From the NCBI GenBank assembly GCA_963854835.1, contig OY978527.1:23581057-23645056 (forward strand): a stretch of 64,000 bases of DNA, given 5' to 3'. The DNA is from Megamerina dolium. Lineage: Eukaryota; Arthropoda; Insecta; Diptera; Megamerinidae. A program made the translations under genes and the position numbers. The first letter of the stretch is position 1. The number at the start of each line of letters is the position of its first letter. The notes beneath the pieces are model-generated. The model had not been told where the DNA came from. It did not search any database and saw only the letters and a list, made by a program, of their open reading frames with translations. Below are positions 47,597 through 59,923 of this stretch, piece by piece.

Positions 47597-47760
47597 ATTT
47601 TAGAATTACAAAATCGTTTTGAATCAGGGAGAGCTCAAATTAAACAACTACCGGGAATTGATTATAAGAGAGAGCAGAAATTGGAGTTGCTACGTAATCA
47701 ACTAAATCTCGACTTCGATCACTTTCATAATTATAGGCACATTTATACGCATACACTTTC
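47597..47760 (+). pseudogene. Mediator subunit 9-like exon fragment
   Basis: After AAATAG (possible splice acceptor, 47591-47596) the frame reads ILELQNRFESGRAQIKQL, PGIDYKREQKLELLRNQLNL. This matches, from recalled family knowledge, the conserved C-terminal helical region of Mediator subunit MED9 ('ILELQxRFxxARxQIxxLPGID...QLExLRxQL'). MED9 sits in the middle module of the Mediator complex and helps couple activators to RNA polymerase II. After RNQLNL the resemblance ends (DFDHFHNY), and a residue or two appear missing around YKREQ, so this may be a decayed copy. No N-terminal MED9 exon was found nearby. It could be a final exon of a diverged gene or a retained relic. Confidence 0.4.
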
Positions 47761-48090
47761 ATCATTACTTGTATTCTACCATTCATACAATAATTTGTAG
47801 AAATCATATTATTTTTATTAAAATAACAATCATCTTTTACTTTTGATTAAAGTTGTTTTAATAAACGTTTTTAAAATTAAAATTTCAATATTAAATTTCA
47901 ACTTATTATTTGATTACAATATAATACTAGTATTTGTATTTATATGCACTTGCACGTGACCACAGAGCTCAGCTCTGGAAAACTTAAATATGTGTGCAAC
48001 CAACTGTAGTGTCTCAATATTCATTGGTATTATACGTATATCATAGGTTGCATCCGTGATGCGAATGCCACCATTTCGTGCTCCACCAAT
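47761..48090. other. No gene seen
   Basis: AT-rich DNA between the MED9-like fragment and the minus-strand SINE. No feature recognised. Confidence 0.35.
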
Positions 48091-48091
48091 T

Positions 48092-48453
48092 ATAAATAAA
48101 TAAATATGTGGCACTTAAAGCCCCAAAGGGCTCATTGGCCGAGCTTCTCTTCTATTACTGTTGTGCGTCTTAAATTTTGGACAGTATTAGAATGGACCTA
48201 CTTATTTTAGCCGGTTCCGAACGGCAGAACACTTGTGACATCACTTTTTCTGAGCTTTGTCACAGAGTTCTTTTTAGAAGCTTTTTCATGGCAAGTTGTT
48301 ACTGTCGGAAGAATTGCCAATTGCTTGCCGACATGTGGGTATCATTCGAAAGAAAAACCTTTTCGATATAAAATTTGTTATGCATCAGCCGGGTATTGAA
48401 CCACGGCCTACAGATCAGAAGGCGAACACACTAACCACTGAGCTACGGCACCC
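48092..48453 (-). mobile_element. tRNA-derived SINE, full-length copy on the minus strand
   Basis: Same family as 17760-18116, with tRNA-like head (complement of box B at 48392-48402), body and ATTTATTTATTT-type tail near 48092-48110. About 85% identical by eye to the first copy, so the two insertions are not recent. Confidence 0.87.
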
Positions 48454-48504
48454 ACCAATTAGAACCGACAATTTTGACTCATTATCTTAGCTTTTTCTTT
48501 GTTG

Positions 48505-49075
48505 CTCTCCGTTTGGTTGGCGGAGTCAGAAGCTCTCATATGCCAGGGTATCGCACAGAAAATATAAGATAGAGATAGATAGATAGATAGATATAGTTCT
48601 TTATTTAAAAAATATTCTTACAAATTATAAATCAACAGCTAATACAAAATAAACAATTAAAGAACATACGACAATGACTATATAGTCGTCTGTCGGAGAT
48701 AAACCTAATATTACATAACATAAAATACTACATTCCAATTAATCTTATTTATCAATATTTTATATATTAACACATACTCATTCAATATTAATTTTCTATA
48801 CGTCAAAGCACCAATGATAAATTTAACTAAACCTTCCCAACCACCTTCTTTTGTCCCATTTAATACGTCAATTATTTCGGTTAAATCTAAACTATATTTT
48901 CCAAAATATCTATATCTAATTCGTTTGAGTATTGGACATTGGACACAGAAAATATAACGGTTTTATCTTGATTCACACTTTTTATTTCTATTTCCAAACA
49001 GTCTTTAGGTACCATTCGGATCTGAAATAGCCCCAGACTCAAGTCAGACCGAATGTACAGCACAGTCACATCGAT
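48505..49075. repeat. Repeat related to 20210-20400, with a (GATA)n tract
   Basis: GTTTGGTTGGCGGAGTC and CATATGCCAGGGTATCGCAC near 48508-48555, then a GATA tract (about 48568-48592). On the minus strand there is a short open frame with FQIRMVPKDCLEIEIKSVN (49069-48887), and then the shared TTTAGGTACCATTCGGAT and GTCAGACCGAATG words. Element family not recognised. Confidence 0.4.
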
Positions 49076-49149
49076 GGAAATCTAATACATTGTGCTACAA
49101 AAAATAAAGAAATTAAAGAATGCCGTGGTTATATTACCAATCAATTAAA

Positions 49150-50180
49150 CGCCAATAAAATAAATTGTTGTTGATTTAAATTCAAAATGAAACATGAACT
49201 CCAAAAATGAATATAGGCATGTCAATACGTTCTGATTGCTGTTTTCGATACCAATCAGACCAATTTCACCAGTGTTGCCATATCCTATTTTATATACAGA
49301 AAAAGAAAATGTGAGAAAAAAATATTTCTAAATAATGCAAAATTTCTTTACGGGTGTTGTGTACATACATGTTATTATGTAGTGTTTGTTATGTTAACTA
49401 CGAAGGATTTTTAAATTTTAAACATTAATTATATAAATTCCCTTTAAAGAAAGCTATCCTCGTTTGCTTTATATTCTGAGTATGTACTGATTGAGAGAAT
49501 TTCCTCGTTTGACAAGGAAATTCTATAACTTTACATGTATTATTTTATTTAGAAATTGTGTTTTCGTGGAGCAGTCCTCCCACTGAAGAAGTTATTACTC
49601 TGCTGCAAACTAATGATCGATTTTGGTATAAAAATTCCAACTTATTCTAATCGGGAAAAATTGGGAACAGGCCCTAGATGCTATGCAACAGAAATTGTCT
49701 AAAATTGCTAGCGATATAGCAAATCATGATATCCGGTAAAAATGTCAGTACTTTGAAGCCAATATAGGAAAGAGTTGAGAACTATTGATACATTTCCAAC
49801 TCCTTTTTTTATATCCTTTTCAATGAGCCGCTGGATGTTCTGTAATTTCGCATCGGTGATCCTTATTTACTTTTTGAAGGTCCAGAAGTCGTTATGTTGT
49901 AATTCCTTTGTCAGGAATGTGAAAGAGCAATTTGTACTTGTTTTAATTTTTTTATGCGACTTGATCGTTTCCTTTTCGCCTATTTTACGATGAAACTTCT
50001 TCTATTTAAAATAAAAAAATATTTACTCAATTATTTTTCCTAGTACACTTTTATGATTATCGTTCCAAAAAGACACATTCTCAGCATATATGGTTCCCGT
50101 TTTTATCAAATAATTTAGCGCGGTATCCATTATGAAATCAATTGAAATTTAATGCAGCACAATTATTTTGATAAAATATT
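49150..50180 (-). repeat. Unclassified convergent-ORF repeat, most complete copy (inverted)
   Basis: Inverted relative to 11496-12340 and extending beyond it. On the plus strand the Myb/SANT- or MADF-like domain is best preserved here, though frameshifted (EIVFSWSSPPTEEVITLLQ near 49555-49610, then frame changes around TNDRFWYKNSN). On the minus strand the other ORF starts around 50130 (MDTALNYLIK) with WNDNHK near 50060 and HNDFWTF near 49880. It has the same convergent arrangement as copy 1. No transposase signature or terminal repeat recognised. Confidence 0.5.
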
Positions 50181-50735
50181 ATATCTCTGTCTCAGTAATC
50201 ATGTGTAACCACCCAAAAATCTAAATTGGTGAAACGAAAATTCACCACGGTAAAAAAACGGTATTACCATCACTACACAACAATCATTGCAATATCCGAA
50301 CCGGTAACATCGCCGGAAATTATACTAAATCACATTAATTGCATAAATGAATTTGAAAATCTGTAACATAAATATATTAATAATCTTGTTATCATTTAAT
50401 AAATAAATATGCACACATGGAAATCCAAATAAACAAATAATCATTTGAATTAGATGTCTAATGTATTGTTAAATGAATTTAATGATGCAAACGGTTGTAT
50501 TTATAACTGTAAAATGTTAATAATATTTTACTTATACGAACTATTTACAAGTGATATAGTTAATGTAAGTGTATTAATATATTTCCTAAGTATATATACG
50601 TAAAATTTGCTAAAATTTTAATAGATCTAATGCATACATTTTAATCTAAATGCAACAATGCACTAAAATCCATTCAGCATTTATCGGAATGCGATTAGGC
50701 AACATGGATAGCTCAGTCATTATGCATTATGTATA
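50181..50735. other. No gene seen
   Basis: AT-rich spacer. No ORF or repeat recognised. Confidence 0.4.
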
Positions 50736-50739
50736 GGAA

Positions 50740-53700
50740 GAAGAACAAGGTAATGGAAGGGAAAGAACTACACCAGGGGACGCTCTACCCAAGGATGCAG
50801 CAGAAAAGGTAGTGGTAGTGGTCAGCAGGGATGAGAAGGTCGAGGAAGTCAATCTACTACCTCACGAAAGTGAGGAGCTTGACGACCTAGACCTGACCAT
50901 GTTAAACCTGAGGTCGGAAGATGACTCGGATAGTCTCCGTGTCAGAGATCGATGAGGCTCAGACAGTGGATGTACTCGATCTGAGTCAACAGTAGAATAT
51001 GGACAGCACTAGGGCCGCTTAGATCAACCTCCACCACACGAAAGCGGTTTAGACGGTAATCGCGAGGGCAACGCACAGATCTAAATTGAGCATAGTGTTG
51101 GTTCCAAAACCTTGGATATTCAGGGGCCAAATAAGAGGCTTGGCGAACAAAAATACAGGTAATATCGGATATAGGGTGTGATAACTCGAGAACCTGTTTG
51201 ATACTTACCAATAACATTAAGTTTTTTTTGCTTTCAGAGAGCGTAAACGGGACTGCCAAGAAAATTGTAATAGCAACAGCCTATCTACCAGGGGAAGACT
51301 AACAGGTGCCACCTGCGTCAATCCAAAGACTGGTAGAGTATTGCGAAAGGAAGAAAATGTCGTTAATACTCGGCTGCGAAGCAAATGCGCATAACGATGT
51401 CTGGGCAGCACTGACACCAACACACGGGGTGAGTATCTTCTTGACTTTATTCGAAGTAATATACTAAAATTATTAAATATAGACGATACGCCAACTATTG
51501 TTACTAGCACGCGGAGTGAGGTCTTATATATTACGATGTCGACAGAGCTATCAATGTTGGATCATATAATAATAAGATTCGAACTCTCAATCATCGCCAG
51601 TAAAGAGAATTTTAAGAAATCCTAGAAAAACAGACTGGGAAAAATACTCAGTAAACCTGAGAACAAATCTAAACCAGCTCAACTTGGGTGATAATATCAG
51701 GAGCGAAATAGAATTAGAAACCTTGGCAGAAAGCTTTAATAAAACCATTATTGGGGATTATGAGGACAGCTGTCCAATAAGTAGGGTCAGCTCCAAAAAG
51801 GATGGACCTCGGTGGAAAATTACCTAGAGAAACTGAGAACTAGGGTTCTTAGACTCCTGAACTGGGCAAAAAAGACTGGGGATTAAGAAACTTATAAGAA
51901 CACTCTGACACTCTACAAGAAGGAGATTATACATTTCTGCAGCAGCATAAAAGAAACTGGGGAGGCATCAAGACTCTATAAAGTAATATCTAAGACGAGT
52001 AGTCTAACCTCTACCAGCCCTAAAAAGGAAGATGGGAGTTATACTGAGAGTGAGGAAGAGAAAGTTCAACTTCTTCTAAACACTCACTTTCCAGTATCTT
52101 CTAACACATCAGGAAGAAAGCAAACTGAACTTTTTAGTGTAATAAATAGGACAAAATGAAACATTGCAAGGGAGATATGCACGGAGCCGAAGGAGCGGTG
52201 GGTGGTAGGCACCTTTAAATCCCCTGGTGTTGATGTCATATTTCCTGCACTACTACAAAAGGTCCTAGGATATATCCTAAGTACATTAACTAAGATCGTC
52301 AGGTGCAGCATTGTATTGGGGTATATACCAAGGCCGTGGAGAAGAGCAAAGGTGGTCTTCATACCGAAGGTCGTCAAGAAGGATCCGAAATCCTTTAGGC
52401 CAATTTGCCTAACATCCTTCATTTTTAAAGTACCAGAAAAAGTTGTAGACAACTACATCAGAATAACCATTCTAAACTCTCCGTTACATGCGTGTCAGCA
52501 TCCGTACAGAGCAGACAGATCTACAGAAACTGTATTGTACCAATTAGCTAACGCAATCCAGGAAGGTATAGAAAATGAAGATACAGCATTATGCGCTTTT
52601 CTTGATATAGAAGGTGCTTTTCATAACACTTCACATGAAGCCATCCATAAAGCCCTGATTAATAGAGGTGTCAATTAGACTGGCTCTATGGATGAGCAAC
52701 ATGCTCTCCATTATGAACGCAGAATAGCAAACACCTCACGGGGTGCCCACGGGTTGAACTTCTTGTAGAAATGGATAACTCTGGATTACTATTTCAGGGT
52801 TGTGCTGATGATATGGACATAATATGTAGAGGAAAGTTCCAAAATACTCTATGTGATAGAATCATGCTAAGACTAAAGCTAACAAAAAAAATGGTGCTGC
52901 AAAGTGGGGATTAACCCAGCAAAAACCACAGTTGTTCCATTCACTAGGAAGTACAAGTTTAGGAATCAAAAAACTATTAGCTAAGATGGTGCAGAGATAG
53001 AGCTACAGAAAGAAGTCAAATTTCTGGGCGTAGTACTAGACCAGCGCATGCATGGAGGACACAAATAGAAAATGTGGTGAAAAAGGCCACTAGAATATTT
53101 ATGATTTGTAAATCGATAGCGGGGAAAAGTTGGGTTTGCACACCAAAGATACTGAGATGAATATACACTGTAATCGTTAGACCCAGCTTCAAACTGTTAC
53201 ACCATACTCGGCAGGATTTTGAAACTAGCATGCGTATGTATAACAGGAGCTATGAGTACATGTCCAACAGCAGCATTGGAATTTCTCTTGAAACTCACAC
53301 CTCTTCATATTCACATCCAGTCCCAAGAAAAGAGGGCTATCATGAGGCAAATGGATGGACCGCAAGAAATATGATGTTCTAATAAAACAACATCCTGAAG
53401 TCGGAATGCCGAGGGACTCAATATATATGGAATTCAGCTTTACTAAGCGATTCCAAACAGAGTTCAGTAATAAAAACAAATGGGAAGGTATATCTAAAAC
53501 ATACGGGATAAATCAGAACATGATAACATGGTTCACGAACGGCTCCTTAATTAATGAAGGGGTCGGTGTGGAATGTCGTGAAAAGCTGAATAAACTTGTT
53601 GAAAATAACCAATTATGTATCCTTTGGGTTCCAGGACATATTGGAGTTGGAGGCAACGAGCTAGCGGATAGGCTTGCTAGGAAGGGAGCAGCAAAACCCT

Positions 53701-53990
53701 TTGTATGCCCAGAACCCTTCTGTGGTGTGGGCAAAGGAACTTTATCCATGCTCATTACAAGGAGTGAAGAATCAGGGAGGAGAATAAAACTGAAAAACAT
53801 GTGCTGAGAACGTGCCCAGCACTTATGCACACAAGAAAGAAAAACTTCGGGGAATTTATAATATAGGAAAATCTGCTGAATTCCATTAGGGTAGAATCTA
53901 TACTAAACTTCCGTATGGATGTTGGACTTAGAGAAATACTCTAGTACATGATGGGGTGCACAATAGACCTAGCGTCGCAGTGCAATAAAA
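50740..53990 (+). pseudogene. LOA/I-like non-LTR retrotransposon, degenerate
   Basis: Plus-strand order: an acidic ORF1 relic (VVSRDEKVEEVNLLPHESEE near 50820-50880); endonuclease pieces (KPWIFRGQIRGLANKNTG near 51105-51155; ATAYLPGED and LILGCEANAHNDVW near 51280-51400); RT with RPWRRAKVVFIPK and FRPICLTSFIFKVPE (about 52330-52440), the FLDIEGAFHNT box (about 52598-52630) and a divergent catalytic box GCADDMDIIC (about 52800-52830); RNase H with LCILWVPGHIGVGGNELADR (about 53615-53675); and a C-terminal CPALMHTRKKNF segment near 53813. The first residue of the YADD box reads C. Many stops and frameshifts. It ends in a (TAA)n tail at 53992-54056, as in I-type LINEs. It is a different family from the 24-27.7 kb LINE. 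Confidence 0.8.
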
Positions 53991-53991
53991 C

Positions 53992-54005
53992 CCTCTAATA
54001 ATAAT

Positions 54006-54056
<51 letters not shown>
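53992..54056. repeat. (TAA)n tract, probable LINE 3' tail
   Basis: About 65 bp of TAA trinucleotides directly after the LINE's 3' end (AAAACCCTC) and before a gypsy LTR end. Trinucleotide TAA tails are known for I-type elements. Confidence 0.75.
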
Positions 54057-54057
<1 letters not shown>

Positions 54058-56945
54058 GTACAAAATAAGTGTTGCCATTTTTATTGACAGAATCCAGTGA
54101 ACAGGTTTGATTCGAGTAGAATTAAGCGTTAAAATAAAAACGTAACAGAATTGGGATTCTGTAAAGATAGTGAAAATTTACCAACTAAAAGTGGATCAGC
54201 TTAAAAAGCTGTTGATAGAGATTAATATATCTATCTATCTATCGTCTTCAGGAGCAAAAGCGGAACTGCTGGTGAACGGAAACCATGGAGCCTAAGGGTA
54301 ATAATGTATATGAACATGAGTTCTTTGAGGAAGCCGAGGTACATACAGTTGTGCACGCTGAGGAAGAGAGCAAGATAGATCCGAGTGATCAACTCATGGA
54401 ATTTATGAAAACAATGATGAAACAACAGCAACAGCAACTGCAAGGAATTAATTAAAAGCTACAAGAAAATGCGTCTTGCATTGACTCTAGGGTTTAAGAA
54501 CATTCGGCTTAACTGCGTATGGAAATTCTAGAATGTTCGTCTCGCAAAGAAAACGTTATTGGAGAATTCCAAAAAACAATTGAGTACAAACTTCAAGAAA
54601 TTTCTGGGGATATTAATGAGAAAGTTGCAGAACTAAAAGCACATGCAGAAATTTCTGGTGCCATTAAGGAGAGTCACGGAATAGAAGGAACATGAAGACG
54701 ACCTGAAAAATAAGTTCGAGAAATTACAGAATGACGGAATTTGTGATCGTGTCTAAGTGTGTCCTAGTTATGTTACCAAGGAGTACATATGCCGCAACAA
54801 TTAGTAGTACCTCCACGTATGAAGGTGCTAGTTTAATGTGCTGACCAGTTCTACGAGTACGGCAACTAGAATCAGAAGCATTAAATCTGGTTGAAGCCTG
54901 AAGCAAGAATAACAGCTCGACGAGAAAACAAAGCAAGATCAAATTCTCCAGGAAGACAAAAGAAGGAGACAATATGGAATTCACGTTAACCCTGGATACT
55001 GATGCACCAGATTCTATATAAAGAGTGAGATGGTAAAGAGGTTTGAGCCTTTAATGGGAATAAAATTGCGTACAGCAACGGGTGAGGATACACAAAGGTA
55101 ATGAAACGAGTATCTATTGGATATTGGACGTGGGATCATGAATTCATTGTGGCCAACATCACCGATGACGTAATAATTGGTGTTGATTTTATGATTGACA
55201 GTAGGTTTACGTTAGATTTAAACAACGGTCACTGAGTTATGCAAATGTCGAGTTACCATAGAACATCGGTTACAAACGTAGTGTAAACATCGAACAAATA
55301 CTGACATTTCAACGTCAAGAGTTTCCAGCAAAATCAGAAGCTATAATTTGGGCACAGATGAATATTAATGATGGAACAGGCTAGAATTAACGAATAAAAA
55401 CATCATACTTGGTAACACGTTAATGAAACCTAAAGAAAATGGAATGGTACCGGTGCAAATACTAAATCCAAATAATACGTCTACAGTTGTAAATAAAGGA
55501 ATGGTGATTGGTCCTTGCCAGGAAGTTACTGTCGTAGTAGACTGCGAAAAGGGTTCGTCGATGAAAAGTGGAAGATCAGGAACGGTTAGAGCGGAATTAA
55601 AAGCACAGATGGAAAAATGGGCAGGTGTGCTTACCAAACAGCAAAAAGAAAAGGTCTTACAACTATTGGAGAAGCACGGTTCAATCTTATCATCAAATGG
55701 AAAAACTGGTGGATGAATAACCATCATGAAACATCACATTGACACCGGAGATTCTAGACCAATCCGTTGAGTACCACGACGAATTCCATTGTCCAAACGA
55801 GATATAGCCATTAAACTGATTAACGATATGCAGCAGCAATTTGCTATTGAACCATCAGCGAGTCCATGAAGTTCACTAGTTGTGCTGGTAAAGAAGAAGG
55901 ATGGAAGTATTCGATTCTGTGTAGATAACAGAAAGCTAAATGATATCATAAAAAAGACAGCTATCCACTGCCAAGAATTGATGACACTCTAGACACGCTG
56001 TCTGGTACAAAGTGGTTTTCAACTCTTGATATGCATAGTGACTACTACTAGTGGATTACTAATTTTGAGGATTACAAAGAGAAAACAGCTTTATTTATTT
56101 AAAAAGAAAAACAAACCATTTGTGTGGGGCGAGGAACAACAGAAAGCATTCGAACAGCTGAAAGAAAGACTTTGTTTGGCAGCAGTATTAGCATATCCAG
56201 TACATGGTCAAAAGTTTGTATTGGACACAAATGTGAGTAGCTATGGAATAGGTGGTGTGGTCTCCCAGATCAGATGTGTCAAGAAAAAGTGATAGTATAC
56301 TGCAGTAAAATCCTGTCGAAGCTAGAAAGAAACTACTGTGTTACTTGAAGAGAGCTGCTCGCAATACTGGAATGGGTAAAGTATTTCTTTAAGTACTTGT
56401 ATGGTCAGTAATTTCATCTATGAACTGATCACGCAGCGCTAAGGTGGTTATTACAATTTAAAAATCCAGGACAATTTGTGCGCTGGATTAAATGGCTCCA
56501 GAGCTATGAATTTACAACCGAGCATCGCAAAGGAGGACATCATGGTAACCCTGATGCTTTATCTCGTCGTACTTGCACCATGGATAGTAAACATTGTTCT
56601 CGAGTTGAAAGCAAGGAACACTTTGTCGACAAACGACTTACGAATATCTTGCAGGAAAAGTGCAGGAGCACTGAATGACCCAGATCTCGAAACGATTATT
56701 GAATACAAAGAGCAATGCGTACGTCCAGATTGGCAAGAAATGGCTAATGAGAATCCAATAGCAAAGGAGTACTGGGAACAATGGCAAAGCCTACACTTAC
56801 GTGATGGATATCTATTCCGAGCATGCGAAAGTGAACATGGAAAAATCACAAATGATCTTCTATTGATACCGGAGGCAAGAATAAACGAAGTGAGAGCTGA
56901 ATGAAACAATGCTTCCAGTGAAGGGCATTTGGGCACCACTAAAAC
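54058..56945 (+). pseudogene. Ty3/gypsy element relic, 5'-truncated LTR to integrase N-terminus
   Basis: Related to the 39.8-43.9 kb element. It starts with the last about 90 bp of an LTR (GTACAAAATAAGTGTTGCC, AAAACGTAACA) and a truncated primer-binding region. Gag relics follow (54170-54760, many stops). The protease box reads LDTDAP (about 54989-55006) instead of LDTGAS. A well-preserved pre-RT segment (ENGMVPVQILNPNNTSTVVN, 55423-55716) leads to the start of RT (PLPRIDDTLDTLSG near 55965). RT then jumps, with its catalytic part deleted near 56050, to RNase H (FVWGEEQQKAFEQLKERL, VLAYPVHGQKFVLDTNVSSY, 56120-56260; HRKGGHHGNPDALSRRTC, about 56520-56571). A pre-integrase segment ends near 56904 at a truncated HHCC region. 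Non-functional; described only. Confidence 0.82.
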
Positions 56946-57538
56946 CTCATATCTCTATGGATTTCTTCTGATAATTTAATTAGATAGTTTAATTATAACT
57001 TATGTGAATATACCTAAAAAAGTACATAAATTACCTTGGTAGACTAAAAGAAATTGATAAATCTCAGAAATATATACTTTACAAAGAGGGTAGAATAACA
57101 AGAATAGACGGATAATAATTTCTGCCGCAAATTCATCTGTAGTAAATATAGTTGCATGGTAGCATTTTGAGTGATTGTGCAATAAGTTCTAATAAACTTT
57201 GTACTTTTAACCAATTCCTGTTGACAAAAGCATTCGAATGATCTTGAAAATACTACTGATAAGAAATATATGTATTTCACAATAATAGCGCGTGTAAAAA
57301 GCACGAAAAGCACGCAGTAAGCACGAAAATCAAAGTCAAAGTCACGAAAGTTAATGTATTTGGATGTTCCGACAATAGTGATACTATAGTTGGACGTTTT
57401 CACAGTACCAAAGAGTTGAAAGATATCCACATTAATCTCTTATTTATTCATCAAGAAGACAATTTCCGCTATGTTTGGATTAAACATATATCAAGGTAAG
57501 ACCAGGAGGCATAAACTGTCAAGTATGTCTCAAATATT
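56946..57538. other. No gene seen
   Basis: AT-rich spacer between the gypsy relic and the nested MITEs. Short frames only. Confidence 0.4.
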
Positions 57539-57541
57539 TTA

Positions 57542-58558
57542 TAGCCTAGACAGACGGCAGCGTTAATCCGGATTACCGGCGCACTTAATCCGAATAAAAT
57601 ATTAACCTGACAGCTGGCAGTATTGCGGATTAACTAAACGGCTGATTGCTCTTTTACTCGCTGTCACACTCGATATGAGAAAATCTACAAGAAGTACGTG
57701 AACAGAAAACTATCAGAAACTTGTAAATTTACATTCACAGTTCGTAATTGACAGCTGGATTTATTTGTTCGCCAACGCTTTTCATGTTAAAAACTGTTAA
57801 GAATTGTTGAAAGTTTTTTGTTGCGAACACACCTAATATTTTGTAAAATGGATCGAGAAAAATTCACAATAGAAAATTTTTAGCAGTGTTGCCATCGCAA
57901 ATTGCCCTAATCCTCTTTTATTTTGAGAATTAACTTATAGAGTTATAGCCTAGACAGACGGCAGCCTAATTCCGGATTACCGGCGCACTTAATCCGAATA
58001 AAATATTAACCTGACAGACGGCAGTATTGCGGATTAACTAAACGGCTGATTGCTCTTTTATTAGGTCTGCTCACTTACATTACTATCACTATCAATTTCT
58101 GTCAGCTGTCACACTCGATATGAGAAAATCTACAAGAAGTACATGAACAGAAAACTATCAGAAACTTGTAAATTGACATTCACAGTTCGTAATTGGCAGC
58201 TGGATTTATTTGTTCGCCAACGCTTTTCATGTTGAAAACTGTTAAAAATTGTTGAAAGTTTTTTGTTAGCGAACACACCTAATATTTTGTAAAATGGATG
58301 GAGAAAAATTCACAATAGAAAATTTTCAGCAGTGTTGCCAGCGCAAATTGACGTAATCCTCTTTTAATTTGAGAATTAATTCATAGAGTTAATGCGGATT
58401 AGCTGCAGTTAATGCCCGAGTTAATTCGAATTAACTCGGTAATCCGGAATTAGGCTGCCGTCTGTCTAGGCTATTAATGTGGATTAGCTGCAGTTAATGC
58501 CCGAGATAATTCGAATTAACTCGATAATCCGGAATTAGGCTGCCGTGTGTCTAGGCTA
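57542..58558. mobile_element. PIF/Harbinger-type MITE (host copy of a nested pair)
   Basis: Ends TAGCCTAGACAGACGGCAGC and its complement are flanked by TTA on both sides (57539-57541 and 58559-58561). The element is interrupted at 57945 by a second copy. Removing that copy and one TTA restores a contiguous MITE of 486 bp with the AGTTAATG[C/T]GGATTAGC sequence seen uninterrupted in the inner copy. A TTA duplication and TIR-bounded, non-coding body indicate the PIF/Harbinger superfamily. Confidence 0.9.
57946..58473. mobile_element. PIF/Harbinger-type MITE inserted in another copy, 528 bp
   Basis: Complete copy with TIRs TAGCCTAGACAGACGGCAGC, flanked by TTA (57943-57945 and 58474-58476) within the outer MITE. 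TIRs extend about 37 bp (through ATTCCGGATTACCG). It keeps the start-like remnant ATGGATGGAGAAAAATTCAC near 58294. Very close in sequence to the outer copy and to 23139-23664. Confidence 0.92.
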
Positions 58559-58689
58559 TTATACATTAATTATTATTTACAGACTAGTACGATCACAGCT
58601 GACCCTCAACGAGCGTGCTATCTCCTTATGTAACTTCTGATTACATTATAGCAGATATGATGAAATTATGAGCAGACACCGAGAAGAGT

Positions 58690-59235
58690 GCAATTAAATC
58701 GTAACAAATATGCCCACTGGTGAAAACGGTAACGATAAGTAAGGATTTAGTTCTTTCAAGTCTAAACTTAATCTTTGCAGATTTTGAGTGTATTTTAGAA
58801 AATACAAATGTGAATGGGTCCAATAATGTGTTGCTTACTCTAATTCATAGACCGATAGCATTTTCGTATTACGTCAAGTGTAGTTTCGATCAAAGTCTAG
58901 ATAAATTTGTAATTTACTCGTGCATTTATAAAAATTATTTAAGTATAGTTAGACCAATGAACTCCCTCATACCAGAAGAATTAGAGCTACATACGTCAGC
59001 AAGAATATGACATATTTGTGAAAAAGAAATGAATGAAGATAGAGTTTTTATTATTGTCATTTACACGGGAAAATATCGCGGTTCCGCTCATTCAAACTGT
59101 AATTTGAATTTTCAAGTTGCAAAGTTAATTCCAATTTCCTTCCACAATTTTTCGGGATATGATTGTCATCTTTTTGTTAAAGAATTAGAAGCGTTTCCCA
59201 GTGATATTAAAAAGCAAAGAATTATATACATATAT
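58690..59235 (+). pseudogene. Polinton/Maverick-type family B DNA polymerase fragment (exonuclease domain)
   Basis: The frame contains FADFECILEN with the Exo I signature D-x-E (58780-58788), then IAFSYYVKCSFDQSLDKF, a TGA near 59008, then [18 protein letters not shown] and [20 protein letters not shown], the Exo II region (N...YD). This order is that of the 3'-5' exonuclease domain of protein-primed family B DNA polymerases of Polinton/Maverick elements. The polymerase palm domain is absent: a (TA)n array begins at about 59244. Integrase, ATPase and capsid genes are not seen in the window. It is an isolated relic. Confidence 0.78.
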
Positions 59236-59243
59236 AATTTTCA

Positions 59244-59555
<312 letters not shown>

Positions 59556-59565
<10 letters not shown>

Positions 59566-59690
59566 AATCCTTTACAAAATAACTTCCACTTTTTATAGGA
59601 TATTAAATCCTTTCACAATGTACTCTTAATTTTCTAGGATGTTAAATCCTCTCACATTGTACTCTTAATTTTATACACACTAACTCGCTC
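59556..59690. repeat. Short tandem repeat of about 40 bp with an AGGAT..ATCCT core
   Basis: AGGATGTTGAATCCT, AGGATATTAAATCCT and AGGATGTTAAATCCT occur about every 40 bp. The last two are each followed by CACAATGTACTCTTAATTTT-like sequence. Each core is itself nearly palindromic. The first overlaps the right hairpin arm. Confidence 0.6.
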
Positions 59691-59923
59691 TTCGAATATA
59701 TGACATAATTTACAATTCAACCCCGTTTTTGAATAAAAGAATTTCTAAGAAATTGCAATTTCTTAAGTAGGTCGATTCATTGTAATTTCTTCAGTAAGTC
59801 ATAATTATAACTTCTTTTTAGTAAGTCATCATTATTATTTGTAGTTAATACTTCTTGTTGTAAATATTGTGCGTACTACAATACCATAATAGTAATATTA
59901 CTGTAACATTTGTAGCGAGTCAA

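Noticed and set aside
48887..49069. Short minus-strand ORF with FQIRMVPKDCLEIEIKSVN as a host gene
   Set aside because: Flanked by repeat words shared with 20.2-20.4 kb, so probably a piece of an unrecognised transposon.
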